From contig QCXZ01000003.1 of the NCBI GenBank assembly GCA_025024175.1, positions 58,732,023 through 58,796,022 on the forward strand: DNA of 64,000 bases. Reading direction: 5' to 3'. This DNA is from Rhyzopertha dominica (taxonomy: Eukaryota > Arthropoda > Insecta > Coleoptera > Bostrichidae). The notes below the pieces were generated by a model. That model had not been told where the DNA came from and made no database searches. It saw nothing but the letters and a program-made list of their open reading frames with translations. This document shows positions 1 to 11,595 of the stretch, piece after piece; position 1 is the stretch's first letter; each line of letters opens with the position of its first letter. The position numbers and the translations under genes are program-made.

Positions 1-1185
1 GCGTTGGAAAACTTATTGATTTTTGTCTTAATAAAGAATAAAGTGACAAAAAATCAAAAAAACAAGTATTAATGAGTGCTCTTTTATCTATATCAGTTAA
101 GTGTATGTATTTCAAAAGTAAATCTTTAAAATTTACTGTAGAGCCAATAGGAAAATGTTTATTTTACAATGAAAAAAATAAGTCCGATATGTTATCGGCA
201 TGTCAAATCAAATTATCAAAAAAGTTATAGACTGAGAGGCAGCATATATTACATAAAAACTGATCATTTAACAACTCTCCCGAAGGAAGTTGTGTAATGA
301 CTTTCAAGAACTATCAAATTACAAAATAAAGACTATACTCCTACAATCAAAGGAGTTGCACGGAAAAATTTCCTGGTTTCAGTGACACCACAAAAAGAGA
401 ACGTAAATATTAAGGAAAATGATTGCTACTTTGTCATATTCCTGGGATAATACAAAAAGTAACATGGATCTGTAACTGTCGTGGACTGACATAATGGATG
501 GAAGTTCACGATGCATTCGGTTACAAGCAAAGTTTTATCGAAAATGCAAATAAACATTTCCTTATAAAAGTCTATAGAACTGAAAACAATCATATCTTAT
601 CATGGTATCAAATATTGTTAGATAAAGAATAAAGTATGAAATTTAGAACAGTTTAACCTAACGTATGTACGTAGCTAATTAGGGAAAAAGTAACCACACT
701 TGGTCTTATAACTTAACTTTAAACAATTTAATACGGAAAAATTTTCTGTCTCAAAAACTCTCAACAAAGCACCCCCTCACTTACCAAATACATTATGTTA
801 AATGTAGGCGCCTAATTTTAATTTAATAGTCACTCCCATAAACCACGCAAGTATTATGAATTGAGCTGGCTTCCGTAAATTTGAACCAAGGTGAGCTAAA
901 ATCGAAACCTATCCGGCCATGAATCACGNATTAATTCATGACAAACACGACATAGTAACTGCTAAATACATGAATGAACCAACTTTGTTTTCCTGGCTGT
1001 AACCTGAGTCACCCAGTTGTATATGGCAATTGAACAGTGGTCCTTTAACCTTTCGTTATTCACAACTGTGGCATTCCGTTCATTTATCCAATAAAAAAAC
1101 TCGTCCAATTATTCCACATCTGATAGGTGTCATCGGGGGCACCTAATTAACTGTATTACACACAATGAAAAGCGACCGACCTCGT
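1..1185. other. AT-rich stretch, nothing recognised
   Basis: Low-GC sequence with stops in all frames. Short open stretches near 100-600 resemble no family I recognise. One ambiguous base lies at about 930. Confidence 0.5.
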
Positions 1186-1189
1186 TTTT

Positions 1190-1510
1190 TTATATAAAAA
1201 GACGAATCGATTTTTAAGTCTGCGGGCTTCCCCATTCACAAAACAAACGCGCTGAATGAAATAATGGAAAGGTGGTTTATACCTGCACAACAATGCGACG
1301 AGCAAACAATGGCTCCATACAATTTTAAAATCTTTGCGGAGCATAAACTGGGACAGCGTTTTAACGGTGATAAAGCAAAGCCGCGAATTTGCAGAAATAG
1401 ACGCGTGCCAGTTTCAGAAATCAAGGTAAGAAGACGTTCAGTTTTAGCTTGCTGCTGCTTCGTGATCATGTGTATATTGAAAAGTTGGGAGCTGTCCACG
1501 AACAGTACGC
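1190..1510. promoter_or_regulatory. GC-richer island, possible regulatory element
   Basis: Composition rises clearly above the surroundings. Both strands are open: 127 codons on plus from 1264 and 97 codons on minus from 1529. Neither translation shows a known domain. A good splice-donor match (AAG|GTAAGAAG) follows codon 54 of the plus frame near 1424, so a small exon cannot be excluded. I read it as a conserved non-coding block, by inference from composition only. Confidence 0.25.
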
Positions 1511-2685
1511 CAAAAGGTGCTAAAAACAAATTAATAGATGAATCCGTATTTTTCGCGAATCTGTCAGTACTTGCTTTGAAGATAGAATTCTTAAAAACAA
1601 CTCCATGGACTCGCCGCCCTAGACTAGATTTGAATCTTTGTATTTGATATGAGCACTTAAGTTTCAGTAATCTTACTATGTGGCAAAGAAATGTGGGTTC
1701 TTGAATCGCTCACGTAATGCGCCCGTGGAATGCAGGAGGGGCATTCATTTTGGTTCGTATAAGCGCCTAGTGATAAGACGTGTGCGTTTTGATTGCGAAA
1801 TAACCGATTAATAAATCCTTAATCAACCAGTCGAGTGTCACCACCTTTAGTTAGGTCACTAAACTAACACAATTCCAGACAAAATGAAACAAAGACAAAG
1901 ACAAACTGCCAACGAACATAATAGTAACAGAATTATAGTTTTCAATGATTTAAATGCTAAAAAAATGAGAACACTATATATTTGCTTGTAGATGAAAATT
2001 GCATCTTCATAAATTATTTTTACTTAAACAGGGTGTTGAATTTTCGCCGAGCCTCAAAATAAAATATACTTTTCTAAACAGCAAAACCCTGATGTTTTGA
2101 GCATTTCAATAGTTTTAAATTAAACAAAAAACTTTTTATTTTTCAACGCGGCCATTTTGCAAAAGTGTTTATTAAAATATAGGGTAAAGAAAAAATTTCA
2201 CAGTTCATGTATTATGGCATAACTTTTGATATATTTAAATGGAAGTTAGAAGCAGTCGTAACTTCTAAAAAATTCTAGTAATCCCCACTACTTTTTGCGT
2301 ACGTGAGAGCCAATTCATTTTTAATGGCACCCCTTCTTACTCTGTTGTTTTAAATGTAATTTATAGTCCTCTGTCGATTTTCAGTAACACTTCTTATATC
2401 CAAAATATCAGTCCCGAGATATTTCAGCATTTTCGACAGTTACCAGCGATTAACTCTTAATCTAGTAGATTTCGTTTAATGTGAACAAGAAAAGCAACTC
2501 ATTTTCAGTTCAACAAACTAAAGCACTATGAAAAACAAAACAAAGGGAAGGAAGAATAAAGTTTAGAATTCTGTCCATTTTGTAAAAAGCACTTCTCGAA
2601 CATTCTTCACATTTCTTACGTTACAATAGAAAATGCACTTCTAATTCTATTTTTCATTGCCTTTTATTCAATACGTAATCCTTAA
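1511..2685. other. Anonymous AT-rich sequence with a possible dispersed repeat
   Basis: No gene seen. Between 2032 and 2090 the sequence runs from CAGGGTGTTGAATTTTCG to AAAACCCTG, and about 240 bp of simple AT-rich text follow. This looks like an insect interspersed repeat with CAGGGT/ACCCTG ends, but no second copy is present in the window to prove it. Confidence 0.25.
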
Positions 2686-2689
2686 CAAC

Positions 2690-2815
2690 GCCCCGTAGAA
2701 AGAAATACATGCTATGGATTCTGTAAAACTTTGAAAAAGTATTGTCCACAGATGAGTCTGCCATCTACACTACCAAAGCACTATTCACATTCCAGGTCAA
2801 AGGTCATATATATGA
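2690..2815 (-). repeat. tRNA-derived SINE fragment, internally deleted
   Basis: On the minus strand the block shows the head of the same SINE family as 2930-3125 (GCTTTGGTAGTGTAGATGGC) joined directly to a tail segment containing AATACTTTTTCA. The B-box region is missing. The upstream flank (CCAGGTCAAAGGTCATATAT on plus) also resembles the flank of the next copy, so the repeat unit extends past the A-box side. Confidence 0.45.
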
Positions 2816-2929
2816 CAAAGTTTATCCGGCGCTTTTGTAGCTGAGTCGCTTGTGGCTTGTGAACGGACTTCTACAGTGGCTAGATCTGGTGTCCAGTAGC
2901 TGATTACAGTCCAAATTATTAAAATTATA

Positions 2930-3125
2930 AAAGTTATTTATTTGCTGAATATAATAATAACGATTATAAAAAGTAGTTAAGCGAGTTTGCGGGTGAATAT
3001 ATTTCTGAAAAAGTATTACCAGGTTTGACCGGGAATCGAACTCGCGATCTTCTGAATGCCGTTCAAACGTGATGCCATTGATGCCACCAAAGCCCCATTC
3101 AAATTCTAGGTCAACGTTAAGTATA
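2930..3125 (-). repeat. tRNA-derived SINE copy
   Basis: Read on minus, the head GCTTTGGTGGCATCAATGGC (A-box-like) is followed about 45 nt later by GAGTTCGATTCCCGGTCAAA, a polymerase III B-box with the T-loop consensus, then a tRNA-unrelated AT-rich body containing AATACTTTTTCAGAAATAT. Related copies lie near 18.7, 32.5 and 52.5 kb. It is a retroposed repeat and not a functional tRNA: no cloverleaf with an anticodon arm forms. Confidence 0.65.
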
Positions 3126-3551
3126 TGTAACGCTACTGAACGTCATCCTGCGCAATTGGGAATTATCACTTTTTTTGAAAATTACGTAAAATGAATCTTG
3201 AAGTGCATATGTATCGTACGCCATGTTAAAAAAAAACAAAAAAAAATATGTNTAGGTACANAATTTCGGGTCTGAAATTCAAATCTTAGGAGTCACCGNC
3301 AAAACGCTTCTATCCAAGGTTATTCAACTCGTGACGTCAAGTGTCATGTAAATATCACCGAGGAGCGTGCTGTTTAATGGTGTACTATCATTCTTGTATT
3401 GGAAAAGCTTTTGTGTGGTGTTTATTGAAAGGACGGTGTAAGAGGTCGCACCAAAAAGTGATATGTGTAGTTTCACAAGCATCTATTATGTATGGAAAAC
3501 ACTTGTTTTGTACATAGTTATAAAAGTACTTCAGGCAGTACAGCTAACTAA
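3126..3551. other. No gene recognised
   Basis: AT-rich sequence with A-runs near 3230 and three ambiguous bases between 3252 and 3299. An upstream exon of the THAP-like relic should lie somewhere here, but none could be identified. Confidence 0.4.
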
Positions 3552-3830
3552 ATTTTTGTAACCGTTCCTCGAGATTATCATCGTATGAAAAAGTTGTTTA
3601 AGGCCCCTAGACGTGATATGCCGAAATCGCAAAGTTTGTTTTTCTGTTGTGAAGATCATCTTAATTCTTACTGTAATTTTATTATTCTTTTTGGGGTTAT
3701 AAGTGTTTACCGTTCAGTTTCCATTTTGTTATAGCTTGAAGAGGATATGAAAAATTATATGCGTTTTAAGTTGATAGAGGGAAATGTTATAATAAAGAAC
3801 GACGTTGTTCCCCATATATTCGACTGTTAG
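3552..3830 (+). pseudogene. THAP-type zinc-finger relic, probably transposon-derived
   Basis: THAP domains are C2CH DNA-binding modules used by P-element-type transposases and by host regulators. In this frame 3552-3665 reads FVTVPRDYHRMKKLFKAPRR and ends in CCEDHLN, the C-X2-H half of the zinc site. After 69 bp the same kind of text resumes at 3735 (LEEDMKNYMRFK, then VVPHIFDC) and stops at 3828-3830. In insect THAP proteins that I recall, EDHFN is followed directly by LEEDMENY, so the 69 bp looks like an old intron: the acceptor side ends in TATAG, but the donor GT is absent. A stop (TAA) sits where lysine is expected at 3549. The first cysteine pair was not found upstream. Family assignment rests on my reading of the motif; the element of origin is unknown. 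Confidence 0.5.
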
Positions 3831-4175
3831 CCAAACCAGAAACGAGCCGCAAGAGCCCCGAAAATAAATGACAATTTATATTTATTCTGACCTCTAAAAT
3901 AAATGCCAAGAGTAAAGTACATTTTTGATTCTTACATTTTTATGTTTACAAATAGTATGTTTCGAACAACCCACTGTGATCAAATTATCAATGCTACGTT
4001 AATTTGATAAAAAGTTCACTTATGCTTTTACGTTCATCTCCGCCGCGTTGAACCGCTCATCGCTGTACACAAATTCCATAACAATGAAGATGCCTTCAGA
4101 AGTCATAACTCATAAATATTTCATTTTTTCTTGGCGTATTTTAATTCGCTTGTCACAAAATGAACGCAAACAACA
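3831..4175. other. No gene recognised
   Basis: AT-rich spacer with no frame, repeat or motif that I can support. Confidence 0.4.
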
Positions 4176-4179
4176 AACT

Positions 4180-4275
4180 GATAAATTGACGGGCTGAGGC
4201 TGACGTGCGACGCGCTGACCCCAGATGTAAACAAGCGACCATTTATAAGACACCTGACGTCACGGCCAATATGTT
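4180..4275. promoter_or_regulatory. Promoter-like cluster: CRE palindrome and CCAAT
   Basis: A perfect TGACGTCA lies at 4255-4262 and a CCAAT box at 4266-4270, preceded by GCGACGCGC-rich text and a TATAA-like ATTTATAAGA. The cluster stands out from AT-rich surroundings. No transcript start or coding exon could be attached to it, so promoter function is an inference. Confidence 0.3.
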
Positions 4276-4685
4276 CGCATTTTGGCGGTCCCTTTAAATA
4301 TTCNCATTTTTGATATTAAAAATACATCTTACGATCCATTTTTTCGAATTTATAAACTGTCACAGCTGTTTTGTGGATTAGATGCTATCTATTAATATGC
4401 AATTTAATAAAATATAAATACATGGCAAATACCCAATTAACTGCTTCTTATAATCAGTAAAATATAGTGTTTGACTACGTCCTTCAGTTATGCGTAAACT
4501 CTAACAGTTTCTCAGAATTTATTTTTAAAACCTTGACTAAAAAACCAAGTGGCTTGCAATAATAAGTGTAAGACCAAACATCGAAACGCTGATTAGCTGG
4601 CTCTTGAAGTTAGTAATAAACTTTTCATATCACACACTTTTTAGTCGGTCTTTCTACACTTGTTCGTATTTCTAAGGGTGTAGTA
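4276..4685. other. No gene recognised
   Basis: AT-rich sequence with one ambiguous base at 4304; no supportable feature. Confidence 0.4.
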
Positions 4686-4689
4686 AATT

Positions 4690-5250
4690 CCTTATTTACA
4701 ACGCCCCTTTGCATCCCAACTATCACGTTCTCCACAAACCTCCCCCTGAGTTATGTCAAGGTGTGTACGTTTTAATACTGCATCATCCCCAGTCATATAA
4801 CCCGCGAGCTGGAGCAGTTTTCGGGTTTTTGGTGCGGTAACAATGTCACTTTGGACCAACCGCTCCGGTAATCCCGTCTGCTACCCGGATTTATGGCCGT
4901 TCCGAGCTTATACGTCGCTGCATCCGCAAACAAAGTTATGTAATGTGTCTTGCTTAAACGAGGAATGTGATCCCTAACGAAATATAAAGTTTAAATCGTT
5001 CGGTTTAGTATCCCATTTGGAAATGGTACGGTTAAGATCTTCATTTGTCTCTGCGACGGAGAAATCTACCGCAAACAATGGTATTTGCACTGAGATAGAC
5101 CGCGTGATGTGGAATTACACAATCTGGTATGTTATGGCACGTCATGTGAACATTAAGCGAGTACAAAAAAACGCGCGGCTCCGAAATTTAGCTAAAGCCA
5201 TAATAAAAGACCGTGCGAAATCACGTGAATGCTGAAACAAATGCGTCGAT
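4690..5250. promoter_or_regulatory. GC-richer island, possible regulatory element
   Basis: About 560 bp of mixed composition within AT-rich DNA. A 72-codon frame (5017-5235) has no recognisable domain and no plausible upstream exon. The block resembles a conserved non-coding element. Confidence 0.25.
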
Positions 5251-6085
5251 GAGAAGGTTAGAGGAAGATCTTAAGACGCTAAGTTAGAAATTCGTGAATG
5301 CTATCTATGCTCCTTTCAGTTACTCATCATTTTCTGCGAACGCATACTGAGATAAATTTGTATACTACAGAGAACCTGCTGCTATATAATATTTAGAGCT
5401 TTCTTTTCCCTTGCCAACCTTACACCATTAAAGGTGGCTGAGACAAAAAGTATATAACTGTAGAAGACTTGTGAGCAGTTCGGCGAAAAGGCATATCTGT
5501 TAAAATCTGAAAAAAATCATGGTAATGAATTTTGTTAATATAAATCGCACAATATTATTCTATCGTAGTTAGAAATAATCAAATTAAAATTTTTTAAATC
5601 CTCCAAAAAAATTTTGCTCCTATTTTATAACACCGTCTCATAGTGTTAAAAAGCTTACAATTTGAAAAAAATACAATCTTAGGGCAAAAATTAACTGAGT
5701 TACCCGATTTTCACAGACTGATTTCTTGGGGTTATGTTCGCGACTTTTGAGCTGAAACTTTGCAAATAGTCACAATTTTTCACGCTGAATATGAGTGTTC
5801 TGCTAAATGTGTAAGTCTTAAAAGAGGTTAAGTTAAATAAATTAAATTGTATTTTAAAATATTGTGGAATACATGAATGTGCAAATAAACGAAAACGTAT
5901 AATCAAAATTCTGACTAAAAGTATTAAAAGCGGTTAAAAAATTATAAAATAAAAAATACCAAATGTAGCATGTTTTCTACGTTATAAAGGATATCTTATT
6001 ATAAACGTATTATCATCAACAACGATGTGATTTCAACGGTTTAGTTTATCTATATCGCATAGAAAAAAAACAACTGTTTCTGTTA
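5251..6085. other. No gene recognised
   Basis: Low-complexity AT-rich text. A 68-codon minus-strand frame at 5700-5906 has no domain and is read as chance. Confidence 0.4.
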
Positions 6086-6139
6086 GATGCTTTACCTACA
6101 GCAAATTATTCGATATTTGATACCGGCAGAATCGATCCT

Positions 6140-6295
6140 ACACAAAAGTATGGAAAGTATCAAATGTAAGAAAGTATCCAACAGTATCGAAATATCGAAA
6201 GTACCTGAAGTATCGAAAGTATCGCAGTTACAAAAGTATCGAAGTATCAAAAATATCAACGTATTGAAAATATCGAATGTACCAAAAATATGACA
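6140..6295 (+). repeat. Degenerate short tandem array, unit about AAGTATCGA
   Basis: The stretch is built from roughly 9-10-bp units such as AAAGTATCGA, AAATATCGA and AAGTACCTGA repeated more than a dozen times with drift. A 68-codon frame across it (rich in I/S/K/V) is a by-product of the repeat and is not called as a gene. Confidence 0.6.
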
Positions 6296-6359
6296 GAAGC
6301 TTCACTATGTGTGGTTAAATTATTGAATACTGCAATAATTTCGATTCTTCTTATATTTT

Positions 6360-6620
6360 AAATTATTTATATATTTTCATACCTTCAATACCTTTGATGC
6401 TACCGATACTCTGGAAGCTACTATTTTTTGATTCGTACTTTTTCAATTTAATATTGTTTAATTTTTTTATATTTTCGTTAGTTTTAACACCGCTGACACT
6501 TGGGATGGTGCGGTACCATACGATGCTTGTCATTCTCTAAATTATTTTAATACTTCGATATTTTCAATAGATTTGATGCTTTAGATAGTTTTGAATAATT
6601 TCGATACTTACTTATTCATG
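6360..6620 (-). repeat. Opposite-strand relic of the same short-unit repeat
   Basis: Units such as TACTTCGATATTTTCAATA, TACCTTCAATACC and ATTTCGATACTT are the reverse complement of the AAGTATCGA-type unit at 6140-6295, much more decayed. The two arrays therefore face each other across about 65 bp. Confidence 0.4.
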
Positions 6621-8825
6621 TATTGTTAGGGTAGTGGGGATATCATGCTTATTTATCCACTTCAAATTTTTAAACACTTGAACTAGGATACCTGCACACG
6701 CAACCGTTTCAACGGAATCCTATTCATGCCATATACCTATATCTGTCATTCACAACAATTCAAACTATAATAGTATGTATTTATGTCCCAACCGAGGTTA
6801 CCGTAACCGTAATTGGGATACAACACAGGTGGGCAGGCCACTCTTTTCCTCGCCGCGGGCTGTGGCATAAATAGCCAGACGTTACAATGCATAATGTCTG
6901 TGAGAGATTTATAAGTAGAGAGAATTTAAATCGGTACGCCTACATAACACTTTCTCCAAATACACCTGTTTTGTGTCACATATTTGGCCACTAATCCTCA
7001 TGCGTGGGAACTTGTCCACCCATCGTAGCATTGTACGCTTTTACCTGTGTCCCCTGGGAGATTTAATCCACGGTTGTAATGTTGGATTGATTTTTTTGTT
7101 GGGGTAAACGTAAACAAGGGTCAGGATGCCTAATACCCAAAATTATGTGTCACTTCTTATGGCGTGTTTTTAAAAAGATTCGGACTTATAGTAGCTTTTT
7201 TTTTGGTAATCACTTTTGGAAAGATGCTTGCCAAATTTACAGTTCCACTTATAATATTATACACTTTCGAACTCAGTGGTTGAAAAAAAAAACGCTGCTG
7301 AACTGCTTGTGTGAACCGTGCAAATGTTAATTAATATTATGTTGATCGCTTAAAATTAATAATATGCAAATAATAAAATTCACGTAGTATCAATCCTTGT
7401 CATCTTTCTCCTATTTTGTTATAAAATTTCATACCGTGATGTATGCGTAATACATAACCGAAACTAGTTTTGCTCTGCATTAGATTTAATTATAAATTAA
7501 ATCGTTCCATTAATCTGTCACTTTCATTTCTACATAGTAGTCTACAATCATTATCTAACAATGCTTATCATCGTTACCGATTAAAAGCATTATTAGTTGG
7601 ATTAAGTCATAATATACCTTTATCCGGTATTACAATAAAAGTTTGCATGACATAACATTAATACTGAATTCATTATTACTAGAACACTATTGTGAGATCA
7701 AAGAATAAATCCGCTGTTAAATAAATTGCTAATTACAACTAAACTATTATTAAATTTANTTAAAACTTCGNCTAATGNAGCCATTATACTAGAAAAACTA
7801 CCACAATCGGACTATGAAAATAGAACACATACATTCTAAACAAAAAACATAGCACTAGTAAATTTGTAGAAGTAAAAATTNGGCTAAACTGTTCGTAANA
7901 TTTTTATATTCGTCTATATAATGACGTAGACTATTCCAGTCAAATTATCGTTGTTTTTTTTACATTTAATTTCTTAGGGCTTAAAGCTCCATCATTTATT
8001 TAGAGGACCTGTGATACGTTGCTTAAAATATCAAAACTAAACGTCTCTGTGACAAAATAATATCTGAAGTTGGAAACAGGAAATTTTCATCTGCCTCTAT
8101 TATTTTCTATTATTATCTACGGCTTAAGCCGTTATTTTTTATGTCCTTTAAAATGAATGATTTTCTGTTAAGAAATTTCCAAATAGATCAGCCCTTCAGA
8201 CAAATTTGTATTAATTATAAAAATATAAACCATAACTCCATGTAGTATGTCAATCTCAAAAAAGTAAGATGACCATACGGTGTACCACAAAACTTATTAT
8301 TGTATCCCTGTTGATGAAATTTGACAAATAGCGGCTTAAAAGAAGACAAGATAGCAAGCCACACCTAACTGCATCAATACGAGTTACACGCAACTACAAT
8401 GCNAATGTAACTCGCTTCATTCAGNTGTCTATATCAGAACTTTACTTAGGAATCAAGTACAATTAGATATGTTTTTAATATTATTATCTAAGGTAAATAT
8501 AGGTCAATATTCTAAGTATACCAATATGGTCTATGTCACTTCTCCATTACATGAAATAAATGAGTTGCAGAGTAAGAACGTAATGCAATTAGCAAATAAA
8601 TTAANTTCAAGTGTGAAACTTAATTTGAAAAAGTACAAAAAGTACAAGTTTATTGTAGCATCTCGAACCATAACAACTATATGCGTTGCTGCCCCTTTTG
8701 CTTTTGTTTATTTATTATTTATCTTTAATTCAGTTTAGTTTAGCTATATTTATTAAAAATGTTAAATTGTAGTCAATGGTCACACCGAATGATTTTATAT
8801 TTCTTACAGATTAAAAATCAAGATT
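6621..8825. other. Mostly anonymous AT-rich sequence
   Basis: No gene seen. A short GC-richer patch at about 6790-6900 includes GGTTACCGTAACC, an inverted motif. Isolated ambiguous bases cluster between 7759 and 8605. Several 60-90-codon frames (for example 8469-8738) have no recognisable content. Confidence 0.4.
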
Positions 8826-8829
8826 TTTC

Positions 8830-9470
8830 ATTGAAATGAGCTATTGGTCTTTGTCTTCATTTTATTGCAATTTATTATTTCCAAGCAAACTTTTAATTTC
8901 CAAGCGCGGCTTAGTAATATATACAAAAAAGTATTGAAGCTGGATGTTGTATATAAAGCATTTGTGTCATCCGTAAATAATATTAAATTATTGGATCTGA
9001 CATTGTCAAATATGTTATTTATATAGAATAAAAACAATAACGGGCCCAATACTGAAACCTGAGGTACACCGTATTTTATTAAGTTTTAGTAAGGTTGTCG
9101 CCATTATAGTAAGTAACCTGTTTGCCGTCAATCAAATAACAGTCTTTAATTCGACAAGCTTTCCACTGTTTAAAAAGCCTATCAGGAATAACACATTCGA
9201 ACGCTTTAGTAAAATAAAAAAAAATCCGCAAGTAAAATTGTTAATGTTTAGTATATACCACGTCAAAAATCCAAATTTTTCTGAACAATGCTATATATGA
9301 CCATAAGTTTCCTTAAGTAGGAGCTCTTCTATTATTTTGTCAATAGTACGCACAATTGAATTTGGGTGATAGCATTCCGACAAGTTTCGTTTCCTTACTT
9401 ACACAGGGGTATTACTTTGACTATTTTTAAGCATTTAGGATTTTAACCGCCTTTTATTCTAAGTTTATTA
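8830..9470 (-). pseudogene. Non-LTR retrotransposon reverse transcriptase relic (jockey/CR1-like)
   Basis: On the minus strand the order of RT blocks is preserved but split by stops and frameshifts. Near 9430 is KIVKVIPLCK, matching the 'VxPIxK' block 1. Near 9215 is FTKAFECVIPDRLFKQW, matching DFxKAFDxVxH. Near 9060 comes KYGVPQVSVLGPLLFLFYIN, matching GVPQGSxLGPLLFLxYIND, and then ILFTDDT in place of the catalytic YADD. In functional elements the enzyme copies element RNA at a nicked target. Here the first Asp block is degenerate and at least three disruptions are visible, so it is dead. Only the palm/fingers region remains, with no endonuclease or ORF1. Confidence 0.8.
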
Positions 9471-10060
9471 ATTACGCCAATATCGTAAAAGTTTTAAGAA
9501 GTATTACAAGTTATTTTCCCAAAATTAACTGAACACCCATTTTTTTTTCTACAAATTGATAATGTTTTATGACTGATTGGGAAATGCTACAGAAGCAAAA
9601 TGACTATTTTTTTGTAGAAATTATCTGCGATATAGATTTTCCACGCTTAAATTTTATAAAAGACCAAGCACATGCCACTGAACTAATTTACAGTGTTTGC
9701 CTTTTTGATTATTGATTTAAACTAGAGGAAAGGCTACTTAACGATTATGCTTAATAATCTATTAAATTATGAAATGTCGCATTATTTTACACGGAGGAGA
9801 AGTGTTGATAAAAAACCATAGGCATGACTTCGCAACCTTTTATACCCGTCGTTATATGGCATTGTTCCCATGAATACTATTAGAGATTTCGTAAGACTAA
9901 AACGTTTAGGGTCACTCTAAATTAATTCTAAATGTCTTCTAAATTCCACACATAACCAACTTCCAGGAAAATTGTTTTGGCGTCTCAAAATTGATGTATT
10001 GTTTTCACACTAACGGAGGAGTCTTTTGAAGGACTTGATAGATCACATCCCACGCACTTT
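9471..10060. other. No gene recognised
   Basis: AT-rich sequence; part may be eroded LINE text upstream of the minus-strand RT relic, but no further motif could be read. Confidence 0.4.
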
Positions 10061-10064
10061 TTTG

Positions 10065-10700
10065 TATCAGCTGACGTCACCATTGCAATCTAAGTGCGCC
10101 GGAGTGTTTTAACGGTACTGTTGACACAGAGGGCCCCGAAAAGCACGTTGTACAAGAAAAGGGCGCAACGACAATATTTTCGTTGGCCATAAACGGGTCG
10201 TTCGATGGGGAAAAAAGGGGGTTTTGAAAATCGATACGACTGAAACAACGAGTGGGGGTCAAATCCCTGTGCAGAAAAGAGTCTCCGGAATCCAATAACT
10301 ACGCCGCACGTATCGCCGCCCTTTATTAATGTGATCCCCGTCACCCGATGTGTCCTATATTAGACATCTCCAGACGCTTTGAAATACGCTTTCAGACGCT
10401 CTCGAGACGTGTTGGTTTTTTTTTCGCCGCCGCCGTCGTCGTCGGCCGCATAAATATTTGAATTCTATTTCCATTGAATATTGCTCTATTCTTCACCATC
10501 TAAACGAATTATGTCGGATGGGAAAAGTTTTCTTGTTCCTCCAAATTGGCCGATACTTGGGGGGAAACTTGATAACACGAGGATGCTTTTTATTGGTGAG
10601 AACTAATCGTGTTACTTGAAGCGGCTTGATGAGTTCGCGCCAATACGGAAGGCCTGGGATGGGGCCGGCTCAGATTTTTAGTTGTCGCGCGCGAGTTCGT
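10065..10700. promoter_or_regulatory. GC-rich island with CRE palindrome, possible regulatory element
   Basis: This is one of the most distinct GC blocks in the window. It opens with TGACGTCA at 10072-10079, carries a CGCC/GTC microsatellite at about 10425-10447, and contains GCATAAATATTTG just after. Minus-strand frames of 84 and 72 codons (10077-10344) overlap each other and show no domain. It is best read as a conserved non-coding element or a promoter-proximal region of an unseen transcript. Confidence 0.35.
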
Positions 10701-10896
10701 TTACGATCGATATGCGATTTACTTCAAATAAAACTGAGGGATTCAATTTAGTTAATTTAATCTTTGTTTCTATTCCAACCTTTCCAATTTCCATATAAAT
10801 TAAAAACCGCAGTTTTACATATCTAATAATATCTATCTAATAATATCTGATGCCCTAGCCCCTACAACAACACGAATTCAAAGTACACCAACTGTA

Positions 10897-11310
10897 ACAA
10901 CTTTGCCAAAGGCATTTAACCTAGTAAACCATATAAGATTAATTGATAAACTTGAAGGATATGGTATCAGGGGTAGTTTTTTGGACTACTTTAAAAGACT
11001 ATTGGCCAAACAGAACTCAACGAGTAAAGATCATTCATGGCCAGGAATAGCCGTTGCCCACAGGTGTTCCACAAGGTACAAAATTAGGACCACTACTTTT
11101 CATTGTTTACATACATGATTTATTACAAATCATCCATGCAAATCATATACTATTATATGCATATGGCATATGAAATACGAATAATCACTCGAGGATAATC
11201 AACATCTCATTAGCGGCCAACAAACTTTCTCTGCATGTTATTAAGACTGTGTGCATGTCTTTTGAAACAAAGACAAAGTGCCAGATGATATCAACATTTC
11301 TACTCAGGAT
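10897..11310 (+). pseudogene. Non-LTR retrotransposon reverse transcriptase relic
   Basis: The frame starts with PKAFNLVNHIRLIDKLEGYG and continues GIRGSFLDYFK, matching the DLxKAFDxVNHxxLIxKLxxYGIxG block of jockey/CR1-type RTs. Around 11055 the reading shifts by one frame to TGVPQGTKLGPLLFIVYIHD (GVPQG block). The YADD catalytic box that should follow is damaged: LLYAYGI at about 11145-11165. Downstream ANKLSLHVIKTVCMSF matches the 'NKLxLNxxKTxxM' block. Frameshifts and the loss of both catalytic aspartates show that the copy is dead. It is a different copy from the minus-strand relic 1.5 kb upstream. Confidence 0.8.
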
Positions 11311-11595
11311 TTATTTTTAATAAGCCAAGAAACATTATGAATGTTAAACAATTATTGTCAATTTATTATACATTGTTTAAAACTTGCTTATGTCATTTAG
11401 TTAGTCCTCCGATTTCGTTGGAAAAAAGAATTCTCAAAATACAAATTCAAAATATTACAGCACCTTTAAAAAATTAATGAAATGATGATTACCGAATCCT
11501 ATTTATTATTATATTTGTATTTATTTATTTTTAAAAATTTTAAAACAAATACCTACCTACTACCTAAAAAGAAAACAACAAATAGAAACTTAATA

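Noticed and set aside
1264..1647. 127-codon plus frame with a splice-donor-like site at 1424
   Set aside because: No domain, the opposite strand is equally open, and no matching acceptor or upstream exon was found; composition alone explains the openness.
2930..3125. True tRNA gene
   Set aside because: B-box is strong, but there is no acceptor stem or anticodon arm, and related copies recur with a common AT-rich tail, so it is a SINE.
6140..6295. CRISPR-like array
   Set aside because: Units are 9-10 bp, degenerate and without spacers; the genome is eukaryotic.
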